From positions 1 through 11,361 of the forward strand of contig CAMDKT010000129.1 in assembly GCA_945900935.1 (NCBI GenBank): a stretch of 11,361 nucleotides of DNA. Reading direction: 5' to 3'. The stretch comes from Candidatus Sulfopaludibacter sp. SbA3. GTDB lineage: Bacteria; Acidobacteriota; Terriglobia; Bryobacterales; Bryobacteraceae. Below are positions 1 to 8,700 of this stretch, piece by piece (the first letter of the stretch is position 1; each line of letters begins with the position of its first letter). The notes under the pieces were generated by a model. The model was not told the DNA's origin, made no database searches, and saw only the letters and a list, made by a program, of their open reading frames with translations. The translations under genes and the position numbers were made by a program.

Positions 1-109
1 CTTTTGGAATCATACACTTCGTGTACTGACCCCCGGCTTCCTGGCGCTCTCACGACGAACGGCAGTTCCGCCTGGGTCTCCGGATCGGCTGGTAATTACA
101 ACGGCAGCG

Positions 110-141
110 AAAAAGGCCCGCCTCGATGGCGGGCTTTTTTT
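110..141. terminator. Intrinsic terminator, probably bidirectional
   Basis: A perfect 7-bp GC-rich stem (GCCCGCC at 116-122 and GGCGGGC at 128-134) encloses the 5-nt loop TCGAT and is followed by seven T (135-141). Five A at 110-114 lie on the other side, so the stem can extend by a G-T wobble (115/135) and A-T pairs, and the hairpin could stop transcription from either direction. It probably ends a transcript coming from left of the window and insulates TBDT-1. Bases 1-109 carry no gene I can identify. They are open in two forward frames, but neither translation resembles a known protein, so they may be non-coding or the tail of an unseen gene. Confidence 0.85.
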
Positions 142-298
142 GTTCGAAGGCTCGGGAGGTTCAGCGCTACGGGCATTGCCTGTAAATCCGGGCGTTGCGC
201 TCGGCAGGCGGCGCATAATTCTGATAGGATGGGCGCCAGCAAATTCCAGTTTCGAAACGAGAGTGCGATTCTCCAAATTTGAAAGGAAGACGACGTCG

Positions 299-3200
299 AT
301 GAAACAATCTTTACTCGCCGGCCTCATGCCGTTGCTTTGCGCTGGCTTATCTTTCGCGCAATCGGCCCAGTCGATTCAGGGGCTGGTGGAAGACTCAACC
401 GGTGCCGTAGTGGCCGGTGCCAGGGTCAGAATGACCAATATGGGAACTGGAATCTCCAGTTCGGCTGAGTCGAATTCCGCGGGCCTTTTTAACTTTCCCC
501 TCGTACAAGTTGGTAACTACGAACTGACCGTCGAGGTACAGGGTTTCAAGACCGAGACCGTTCGCAATATCCGAGTGGAAACCAGCGCCCAGGTCCGCCA
601 GAACTTCAAGATGGAAGTTGGCGCTGTCGCCGAACGGGTGGAGGTCTCCGCCAACGCCGTTCAACTCAATACGGAAAACGCCACGGTCGGTGGCGTTGTC
701 GAAAACAAGCGAATCATTGACCTGCCTATCAACGGCCGCAACGTGGTCGGTTTGGCCGTGCTGATTCCCGGCGTTCAGTTCGGTGAACGCACCGGCCGCG
801 GCGACGGTTTGGGCGGCTTCCCGATTCCTGGTTCCGGATTCTCCGTCTCCGCCAACGGCCAGCGCGAAACCTTCCAGGTAGTCTCCCTCGACGGGGTCGA
901 CGCCAAGGATCCCCGCATCAACATCACCAACTTCGTCCCCTCCATTGAGGCCATCGAAGAGTTCAAGATCCAAACCAACGCCTTCACCGCCGAATATGGC
1001 TTTGGCGGCGGCGCCAACGTCCAGATCACGATGAAGAGCGGGGCCAACGATCTTCACGGCACCTTTTTCGAGTTTGTCCGCAACGACCTTTTCGACGCCG
1101 AGCACTACTTCCTCAACTTCGAACGGTCGGCCAACCTCTCGCGCTTGAAGAAGAATCCTCTTCGCCGCAATCAATTCGGCTTCGTGATGAGCGGCCCTGT
1201 CCTCATCCCCAAGCTCTACAACGGCAAGAACAAGACTTTCTGGGCGTTCAACATGGAGTACCGCCTCGACCGTATCACTTCGGTTCAGAACGGCAACTTC
1301 GCCTTGGACGAGTGGCGCCAGGGCGACTTCTCGGAGATCCTCCGTCCCACTCCCATTGGCGGCACAACCGCGTTTCGCAACCCCACTATTCTTTTTGACC
1401 CTTACACCGGTGTCCCTTTCGCCAACAATATCCTCCCCAGATCGCGGCTCCATCCGGGCGCGCTCAACATCTTGAACACCTACGTCCCGAAGCCCCAGTT
1501 CCGCCAAGCCGATCCGTTCGACTTCAACGCCACCGCCGGCGTTCCCCAACCCATCAACGCCCGCACCTATTTCGCCCGCGTTGACCATCACTTTAGCGAC
1601 AAGGACCGCGTTTTCGCCCGCCTTGCCTGGGACCGCTCCGATCTCGAACGCAATAACATCAACCCGTTCCTGCCCGTGTCGGTCGACTCCAAAGTGACCA
1701 ACCTGGCCACGCAGTGGATCCACAGTTTTGGTCCGAGTACGATTAACGAATTACGCGCCGGTTTTAACATCTCCGACGACATTACCAAGAACCCCCGTAC
1801 CGACAACACGTCCTTCGATATGGACTCGCTCGGCATCGGGCAGTTCCGCGTATTCACCGATGGCGGCCGGAAGCTGACACCGCGTGAACACGGCCTTCCG
1901 CGCCTGAATGGTCTGCCGTTTCCGGTGGGCGAAAACACCAACGGGAACGGTTACGACAACATGGACACCGTGCAGATCGGCAACCATCTGTCCTTGTTCC
2001 GCGGCAAGCACAATATCAAGGTCGGCGGCGAAGTCTACTACATCACCATGGAGCGCGGCGCGGCCAATGTCGAAGAGGGTGCTCTTGGCTTCAGCGGCAA
2101 CGAATCCGGCTACGCCTTGGCCTCGTTCCTGCTGGGTCTGCCCAACTCTTCCACATCGCCCGAAGGGCTTCCTCTCACCTTCCCTCGCAACACCCGGATG
2201 GGCGGCTATTTTCAGGATGACTGGAAAGTGAATTCGCGGATGACCGTCAGCGGCGGGCTCCGTTGGGATTACATCGGCGTACCCGTTGATTCCAAGGGTT
2301 TGTGGCGCACTCTGGACTTCCCCGGCACCGGTCTCGGGGTGAAAGGCCGCGGAGCGGGCTATCAGATCCCGGGCGGCGCTCTGATCCCGGCGATCGCCCC
2401 GGCAAGCCTCGGTGATCCTGGCGCCATTGGCCTGTTCAAAAGCAAGAATTTTTACATGCCTCGCCTCGGCATCACCTTCCGCCCTACGGACAAATGGGTG
2501 ATTCGTTCCGGCGCAGGGTTGTTCGACAACATCAATCACCTCAATACCTGGACGATTTTCAACCTCATGCCGCCCAAATCGGGCTCCTTGATTTTCAATT
2601 CGGTGACTGACGTGGCGCAAAACATTCCGGTGACTGGCGGCACCGGTCAGCCCGTCACCCTCCAGACGCGCATGTTCCGGCCCGGCCAGCCCATCCTTAC
2701 GCTGAACGATCCATTCCTCCAAGGCGCCGGCGTGCGTGCCGCCGCCCGTCCCGTGGCGCTCAATTACGTTCCGCCCGATTATAAGCACGGCGACGTTTGG
2801 AAATGGAGCTTCGATATCCAGCGCGAACTGCCGTTCAACGCGGCCTTGACCATCGGCTATGTCGGCTCCAAAGGATCACACACGGGGAACTCCGTCGGCA
2901 ACTACAATCAACCCTCGCCGTCTCCCGACACAAACGTGCAGGCCCGGCGGCCGTTTCAGCAGTTTTACGATCCCGCGGTTCCTCAAAATGGTGTCCAGAC
3001 GCTCAGCACCATTCGCTACATCGATTCCTACGGAGAGAATTTCCACCACGGTCTACAGATCAAGGCGGATCGCCGCTTCAGTCGCGGACTGGCCTTCGGT
3101 TTCGCCTATACCTTTTCCAAATCGCACGGCGATGGCGAGAACGGCGGGCAGGAAGGCGTCTCCTATCAGGACCCTCTCAACCGGCGCGCCAACCGAGGCC

Positions 3201-3775
3201 GTTTCCGCTTCGATCAACGCCACAACATGGTGGCCAATTTCGTCTGGGAACTCCCGGGCAGAAACCTTAAGGGCGCCCTTGGTTACGTCATCGGCGGCTG
3301 GCAGAGCAACGGAATCCTTTCCATCCGCTCCGGCTTCCCCTTCACCATCGGCCAGGGAGGTGACCTTAACACCGGGGGGCCCGTCCGTCCAGACCAGGTG
3401 GGCAATCCGTACCTTTCCAATCCAACTCGCGCCCAATGGTTCGATCCGCAGGCGTTTTCCCGCGTCACCTGCAATATACCCAACCGCCAGGACCTCTGCC
3501 GCTTTGGCACGTTTGGCTACAACGTTCAGAGCGGCCCCGGCCAGCGCAACCTGGATTTCTCCCTCTTTAAGAACTTCAAGTTCAACGAAAGGTTCAACCT
3601 CCAGTTCCGCGTCGAAGCGATCAATTCCACCAACACCCCCTATTTCGGCGATCCCAATGGAATCGGCTTCACCAACGTCAATCAGATCACGCCGGACGCC
3701 ACGCGCATGGGTGAGGTTCGTGGCTTGCGCAATTCGATGCGCATCATGCAATTCGGCTTGAAGTTCTCCTTCTGA
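299..3775 (+). CDS. Oar-like TonB-dependent receptor with carboxypeptidase-regulatory-like domain (TBDT-1)
   Basis: Outer-membrane protein of 1158 aa, predicted to import a large ligand using TonB energy, or to act as an Oar-type surface protein. Start 299 is chosen because AAAGGA at 282-287 lies 11 nt upstream and the protein then opens with a signal peptide (residues 1-21, ending SFAQ); the frame is open further left, across the terminator, but has no signal there. Residues about 25-118 form a carboxypeptidase-regulatory-like beta domain (IQGLVEDSTGAVVAGA). A short RVEVSA stretch sits in the place of a TonB box. The plug covers about 120-250 (DLPINGRN, SLDGVD, EEFKIQT, GANDLHGTFFEF). The rest is barrel, ending in the aromatic C-terminus GLKFSF expected for Bam insertion. 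Cys1058 and Cys1067 form a short C-x8-C loop that TBDT-2 shares. No SusD-like lipoprotein is adjacent. It is transcribed alone, and no convincing promoter was found in 142-298. The substrate is unknown. The family call is secure; transport versus adhesion is not. Confidence 0.93.
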   Translation: MKQSLLAGLMPLLCAGLSFAQSAQSIQGLVEDSTGAVVAGARVRMTNMGTGISSSAESNSAGLFNFPLVQVGNYELTVEVQGFKTETVRNIRVETSAQVRQNFKMEVGAVAERVEVSANAVQLNTENATVGGVVENKRIIDLPINGRNVVGLAVLIPGVQFGERTGRGDGLGGFPIPGSGFSVSANGQRETFQVVSLDGVDAKDPRINITNFVPSIEAIEEFKIQTNAFTAEYGFGGGANVQITMKSGANDLHGTFFEFVRNDLFDAEHYFLNFERSANLSRLKKNPLRRNQFGFVMSGPVLIPKLYNGKNKTFWAFNMEYRLDRITSVQNGNFALDEWRQGDFSEILRPTPIGGTTAFRNPTILFDPYTGVPFANNILPRSRLHPGALNILNTYVPKPQFRQADPFDFNATAGVPQPINARTYFARVDHHFSDKDRVFARLAWDRSDLERNNINPFLPVSVDSKVTNLATQWIHSFGPSTINELRAGFNISDDITKNPRTDNTSFDMDSLGIGQFRVFTDGGRKLTPREHGLPRLNGLPFPVGENTNGNGYDNMDTVQIGNHLSLFRGKHNIKVGGEVYYITMERGAANVEEGALGFSGNESGYALASFLLGLPNSSTSPEGLPLTFPRNTRMGGYFQDDWKVNSRMTVSGGLRWDYIGVPVDSKGLWRTLDFPGTGLGVKGRGAGYQIPGGALIPAIAPASLGDPGAIGLFKSKNFYMPRLGITFRPTDKWVIRSGAGLFDNINHLNTWTIFNLMPPKSGSLIFNSVTDVAQNIPVTGGTGQPVTLQTRMFRPGQPILTLNDPFLQGAGVRAAARPVALNYVPPDYKHGDVWKWSFDIQRELPFNAALTIGYVGSKGSHTGNSVGNYNQPSPSPDTNVQARRPFQQFYDPAVPQNGVQTLSTIRYIDSYGENFHHGLQIKADRRFSRGLAFGFAYTFSKSHGDGENGGQEGVSYQDPLNRRANRGRFRFDQRHNMVANFVWELPGRNLKGALGYVIGGWQSNGILSIRSGFPFTIGQGGDLNTGGPVRPDQVGNPYLSNPTRAQWFDPQAFSRVTCNIPNRQDLCRFGTFGYNVQSGPGQRNLDFSLFKNFKFNERFNLQFRVEAINSTNTPYFGDPNGIGFTNVNQITPDATRMGEVRGLRNSMRIMQFGLKFSF

Positions 3776-3864
3776 TCCGGATAACGTGGCGCGTTCGCGA
3801 TTGCCTCAGGCCAACGCCCGCGCCGGCAGCACGCCGGACCGCGGGGGAGTTCGAAACCAAGTGT

Positions 3865-3880
3865 GCCGCCGCCGGGCGGC
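3865..3880. repeat. GC-rich hairpin downstream of TBDT-1
   Basis: GCCGCC (3865-3870) and GGCGGC (3875-3880) are perfect complements around a GCCG loop, about 90 bp past the TBDT-1 stop. It could stabilise the mRNA 3' end or take part in factor-dependent termination. It lacks a following T run, so it is not called an intrinsic terminator, and in DNA this GC-rich it may be chance. Confidence 0.3.
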
Positions 3881-3958
3881 TCTGGATTGTGATGCTCAAC
3901 GCGACCAATCCCAACGGAAGGCTGACGAGCGGCTGCCCCTTGTTACCGATCACATAAG

Positions 3959-3968
3959 AACATATGTT
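3959..3968. repeat. Perfect 10-bp palindrome AACATATGTT
   Basis: A short self-complementary AT-rich site in otherwise GC-rich intergenic DNA. Its left part with one preceding base, GAACATAT (3958-3965), also occurs at 9170-9177, at the -10 of the TBDT-2 promoter. It could be a protein-binding site, but it is not placed upstream of either flanking gene, and chance occurrence is quite possible. Confidence 0.25.
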
Positions 3969-4234
3969 TCTGGACGCGTGTGAAATGCCGGGCGCGCCGG
4001 CGCGGGCGTCGTCGAGGGGATCGGAACGCCGGAGCAGCGCGGAAGGCCCAATTTCATTGTGCCGCGCAACTGCCCCGCACTTCGCCCAATGGATGATTGC
4101 ACAATACAGTCCGCGGCGGCGTAAACATGGAGGGCGACCGCGGTTAACGGGGATGAACTGCCGTTTTTAGGTTCATGATCCGCGCCGCCCGGCGATCTTC
4201 GCGCAATGGACGTTGGGCTGCCGGGATAAAAGGC

Positions 4235-5707
4235 CTAACCCGGCGGTTTCCTCCCGCCGTTCCACGTCTCCGGGCGCGGCGTATCTGGCGGCCAATAGCC
4301 TTTCGGATCTTCCTTCCACTCTTTCCCGCAGAGCCGCGAAATCACTTTCCATTCCGCCGCGCCCAGGTTCAAATCCGGATGGTAAATGAAACGTTGCAAC
4401 CCGGCCCTGTGCGACGCCTGCAGCAGCCGGTCCAAATCGTGCGCCGGCATCGGATCCCCCGCATGCGGATTGCGTCCCGTCGACACCCACGCGATCACCT
4501 TTCCCGGATCTCCCGTCGCGTCCAACGCCCGTTTCGTCTCGCCGAAAACCACCTCGTCGAAAAACTCGTCGGGAAAGCCGTTTTCCAAATCCGCCAGCTT
4601 CCGCACGCCCGGCAATTGCAACCCGAACAAGACTTTCACCACGCCAAAACAATCTTCCTCAGTGAGCGCCGGATTCCATTCGCCCAGCGTCGCCACCCAT
4701 CGGGCGATCGTCCCATACATCCCGTCGAAACCGCGATGCCAGTAATAGTGTTTCGGGAAAATCGTATCGAAGAACCCATGCGTCTTCTGGTAATCCTGCG
4801 TGGTCAAAACGGAGAACGCCGCCGACCGCGGGATCGTCCCCAATTTCGTCTTTCGCGGCAGCGCGTCCCACTGCTTCCGGATCGCCCCCATGTTGCGCAG
4901 CGTCGATTCCTGCCGCATCCGCAACCAGTACAGCGCATCTTCATTTAGGTCGAACAGCGACAACCCGCCCAGCATTCCGCCGCTCTGATGGAATCGCACT
5001 AGCGACGGCGTCAGCGAATGAAACCGGGCCTTCAAATGGTTCATCCCCCTTTCCATCCGGGCCACATCAAAACCCAGATGCCCGTAAATCGCCCGGTGAT
5101 GATCCCGGATCTCAAACAGTTCGCCGCCATGATGGAACGCTAACTCGTAGTGATGCTCGCCCGCGCCATCAATGATGACGCCTTTGGCCTGCGGCAATGC
5201 CCGCAGCGTGTCTTCCACGCCCGCCGCCAACGACAGCGCGCCAAACGGATCCTGCTCGAAAGACTTCCGGCGCCCATAATGGCCCGGGCCGAACAGCATG
5301 ATCTCCCAACCACGCCGCGCCACGTCATCGAGCAGCCCCTGTAACTGCTTCTCCTTCGCCGCGTCCAATCGCACATTCTCCGGCGGATCCACGCCGTACT
5401 TCCGGTAGATTGCCGGATCGGGCGCAAACGCCTGAATCGTCGCGCCCGATCGGCCATAGGTAAAGTCAAACTTCGGCTCGCCGTTCCAGAACCGTAGCGG
5501 ACCAATCACAATTCCCCGCACGCCGCCCTGGTCCCACGCATCCAGAATCCGCCCATAGCCGGTGAGCCACTGTTCCAACGGCCAGATCATATACATCCAC
5601 GGAACCAGCCGCGCCGGAGCCGGCGGCTGGGAATGGCTCACCGCCGCGCCCGCCGCCCCAAGTAACAGAGCCTTCCCTAATTGCCGCCGATCCATGGAAT
5701 TGTTCAT
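4235..5707 (-). CDS. Tat-exported TIM-barrel-like protein of unknown function, possible glycoside hydrolase
   Basis: A 490-aa protein I cannot assign to a named family. Start 5707 is supported by GGAGG (minus strand, 5715-5719) 7 nt upstream. The N-terminus (MDRRQLGKALLLGAAGAAV, from residue 5) has a twin-arginine motif and a short hydrophobic stretch, so export folded to the periplasm is likely. The mature part alternates short hydrophobic strands with helices, as in a (beta/alpha)8 barrel: VRGIVIGP (63-70), WEIMLFGPG (134-142), GVIIDGAGEHHYEL (176-189), KVIAWVST (403-410) and RFIYHPD (439-445). Asp180, Glu184 and the nearby histidines end one such strand, where glycosidase-type barrels hold acidic catalytic residues; FPKHYYWHRGFDGMYGT (317-333) is a second polar-aromatic cluster. 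The gene starts 36 bp after the TBDT-2 stop on the same strand, so the two are probably co-transcribed and it may act on the imported ligand. The fold and enzyme role are inferences from sequence pattern only. Confidence 0.8.
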   Translation of the reverse strand: MNNSMDRRQLGKALLLGAAGAAVSHSQPPAPARLVPWMYMIWPLEQWLTGYGRILDAWDQGGVRGIVIGPLRFWNGEPKFDFTYGRSGATIQAFAPDPAIYRKYGVDPPENVRLDAAKEKQLQGLLDDVARRGWEIMLFGPGHYGRRKSFEQDPFGALSLAAGVEDTLRALPQAKGVIIDGAGEHHYELAFHHGGELFEIRDHHRAIYGHLGFDVARMERGMNHLKARFHSLTPSLVRFHQSGGMLGGLSLFDLNEDALYWLRMRQESTLRNMGAIRKQWDALPRKTKLGTIPRSAAFSVLTTQDYQKTHGFFDTIFPKHYYWHRGFDGMYGTIARWVATLGEWNPALTEEDCFGVVKVLFGLQLPGVRKLADLENGFPDEFFDEVVFGETKRALDATGDPGKVIAWVSTGRNPHAGDPMPAHDLDRLLQASHRAGLQRFIYHPDLNLGAAEWKVISRLCGKEWKEDPKGYWPPDTPRPETWNGGRKPPG

Positions 5708-5743
5708 GATTGCGCCTCCAAAATCCCGCTATCTGCCCTGCCG

Positions 5744-8700
5744 TCAGAAACTGAATTTTATCCCAAACTGCATCACCCGCATCGCCCCGCTCAGGGAGCG
5801 GATTTCTCCCACGCGCGGCGCGTCGGGCGTTATGGAATTGAGCGAGACGAAGCCCAAATTGTTCGGCTGACCAAAATACGGTTTGTTGAACGCATTGAAG
5901 GTTTCCCCGCGGAACTGCACTTTGAATCGCTCCGTCACCGCGAAGTTCTTAAAGAGGGAAAAGTCAAGGTTTCGCTGTCCGGGCGTTGTCATGATGTTGC
6001 GTCCGGAGTTGCCGTAGTGGCAGAGATCGGGCCGGCTGGCAATGTTGCAGTTCACGCGCTGAAACGCCGACGGATCGTACCAGAGCGCGCGCGTCGCGCC
6101 ATCCAAACGGCCATCCCGCAGACGGTCCGGACGGATGGGCGTACCGTCGTTGCCCGTATTGAGTTCGTTGCCGCCAACCGTCGGCGTCCACGAGAAGCCG
6201 CTGCGGAGCGACAAAATTCCGTTGGTCTGCCACCCTTTCAAGATCGCCCCCGAAACGCCCTTCAGATTCTTGCCAAACGGTATTTCGTAGACAAAGTGGA
6301 TTACCGCGTTGTGCGTCAGGTCAAATGACGTGCGGCCGCGCGATCCGGCGCGATCATTGTAAACCTGCCGCCCCGCGCCTTCGTTCCCGCCGTCCTCCCC
6401 GTCCCCGTTCGCCTTGCTGTACGTATACGAGACTCCGAAGCTCAGGCCGCGGGAGAAACGGCGTTCCAACTTGGTCTGGAGTCCGTGGTAGTGCTGGTTG
6501 GAATAGGAATCGAACGCAAAGATCCGTCCCAGCGTCTGGATGCCTTTGTTGGGCTCCGAAGGATCGTAAAACTGGCGAATCGGCCGCCGCGCCTGAAAGT
6601 TTGTGTCGAGTGACGGCAGCGCCCCGTTGAAGTTTTCATAGGAGTTCGCCGAGTGACTGGTCTTGCTCCCCACGTAGCCAACCGTCAGCGCCATAGACCC
6701 AGGCAACTCGCGCTGGATGTCAAAGCTCCACTGCCATACGTCACGCTCCCGGCGGTCCGGTTCCAGCCGCCAAACGCTCACCGGAGGCGCAGCTTGCGCG
6801 CCGATGAACGGATCATTCAGGGTCAGGATGGGCAGCCCAGGCCTGAACATCCGCGTCGTTGAGCCTGGTACCGCATCCGTGATCGAGTCATATTGTTGGA
6901 AGCCCGATAGGGGCGGCATCAGATTCGCCGTGCTAATCTGTACGAAATGCTGTGGGCTAGTATATTGCCCCACTCCCGAGCGGATCACCCATTTGTTCGT
7001 TGGGCGGTACGCAATCCCCAATCGCGGCTGCCAGAACGGCGCAACCTGCTTCCACAGTTTCTGCTTCCCCTCCTCCGATTCAACCTTCGGGAACAGCGTC
7101 GGAATCTGCGCGCCGCCCGGCGTTGTATACGGCCGCTCCAGGCTCACCGTTCGCACATGGCCCAACATGTCATAGGGGTTCCCCATATAGTCAAATCGCA
7201 GGCCCGCCGTTACCGTCAGATTGCTTCTCACTCGCCATTCATCCGTCACATAAGCACCGGCGCGGCGTGAACGCATTCTCACCGACGGATACCCCTCGGC
7301 CGTCAGGCTCTGATTGGGATACCCAAGCAGCAGCGACGCGAAGTTCAGCCCGCTTTCGTTCGGAGAGAAACTGAGCGATCCTCGCGTCAGATTCGCCGCG
7401 CGCCGGTCCATCGCCGCATGCACAATCAACACTCCCATCTTCAACGAGTGCTTCCCGCGAACCACCGAAAGGTTGTCCGCAAACTGGTAGCTATAGGTGT
7501 CGTCGGTGCGCCCATTGGGATCCCCGATTGTAAACCCGATTCCCGGAATTCCCGTCTCCGCCGCCGTAAACTTGCGGTTCCCGTCACCGGCGACCCGGAA
7601 TTTGCCAATGCCCAGCGAATCGGGATCGAAGTTGGAGTTTGAACGCGGATTGACATAGTTGTCTCCCCAGTTATTGACCCCAAACCGGAGTTCATTCAGT
7701 ACGTTTGCGCTAAACGTGTGGATCCATTGCGTCGCCACGTTATATGCGTCGGAGAATCGATCTTCCGGAAAATTCGGGTTGATCTGGTTCGCTTCCCAGT
7801 TGGACTTATCAACCGCAAATCGTCCGAAAACCCTGTCTTTGCCCGAAAAGTTATGATCGAGGCGGCCATAGTACTGCCGTGCGCCGATCACGCTCGGAAC
7901 CGCCCGGCTCGCCGTGAAGTCCAGCGGATCCAGTTGTTGAAAATCAGGCAGCGGAAGGAACTTGTCAATCACATTCAGTGCCCCCGGGTGCAGCCGGTTC
8001 GCGGGAATCAGGTTGCCATTGAACGGAATGCCCGTCAGCGGATCGTAGATCGCGATCGGCGCGCGTACCGGCCGGCCGGTCGCCGGATTAACAGGCGGAT
8101 TCAGCAGTAGTGAAAAATCACCTTTCCGGAAATTTTGATTCGGCCACCATGCCGTCGCCACGCTCTCCTGCGACTGCCGGCGCTCTTCATAGTTGAACGA
8201 CCAGAAGGTCTTATTCTTGATCAATGGTCCGCTGATAAACCCGCCGAATTGGTTCCTGCGGAGATGATCTTTCTTCAGGCGTCCGGCACTCGCCGGGCGT
8301 TGAAAATTCAAAAAGTAAGTTTCCGCGTCAAACACGTCATTGCGGAGGAATTCCCAGGCCGTCCCGTGCAGCGCGTTCGTGCCGCCTTTCAGCGAGATTT
8401 CCACTCGCCCGCCAGAACTTTGCCCAAATTCCGCCGAGTACGAACCGGTCTGCACCTTAAACTCTTCCACCGCATCAATCGATGGCGTAAAGCTGGAGAT
8501 ATTGTAAAGCGGGGTAATCGATTCCACGCCATCCAGCGTTATGCTCTGGTGCACTTCTCTCTGTCCGTTGGCGATCACCGACATGCCGCCCCCAGGAATC
8601 GGGAACCCGCCCTGTCCGTCAGCCCTGCCGCTCCGGCTACCATACTGCACGCCAGGCACCATGGCGGCCAAGTGAATCAGATTCCTTCCATTCAGCGGAA

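Larger units (their letters stand above)
3776..4234. other. Convergent intergenic gap without a convincing gene
   Basis: About 460 bp between the ends of TBDT-1 (+) and the Tat-exported protein gene (-). Reading frames of 65-70 codons occur on both strands, but none has a good ribosome binding site or a recognisable product; their arginine-, alanine- and proline-rich translations look like GC-rich noise. The gap holds a GC-rich hairpin (3865-3880) without a T tract and a 10-bp palindrome (3959-3968). No canonical terminator is visible for either converging transcript. Confidence 0.6.

Noticed and set aside
13..25. Small hairpin TACAC/GTGTA near the left edge
   Set aside because: Only five base pairs with a three-base loop and no T tract or gene context. 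Probably chance.
214..219. CATAAT as a -10 element for TBDT-1
   Set aside because: No acceptable -35 hexamer lies 16-18 bp upstream, so a promoter cannot be supported.
140..298. Upstream extension of TBDT-1 to an ATG at 140
   Set aside because: It starts within the terminator and U-tract region and puts 53 unrelated residues before a clear signal peptide. ATG 299 has an AAAGGA site.
395..2788. Long antisense frames opposite TBDT-1 (395-1723 and 1751-2788)
   Set aside because: They are products of GC-rich codon bias opposite a well-supported receptor. Their translations show no recognisable domain.
3850..3957. Possible decayed histidine-kinase C-terminus: a forward frame reads GRLWIV and then NPNGR...LLP, loosely like the kinase G2-box end
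   Set aside because: Spacing and the GATF-like residues do not fit, and no upstream kinase motifs are present. The resemblance is too weak to call a pseudogene.
5681..6328. 215-aa forward frame opposite the TBDT-2 C-terminus
   Set aside because: It spans the start of the Tat-exported gene, the 36-bp gap and the conserved barrel end of TBDT-2, all strongly supported on the minus strand.
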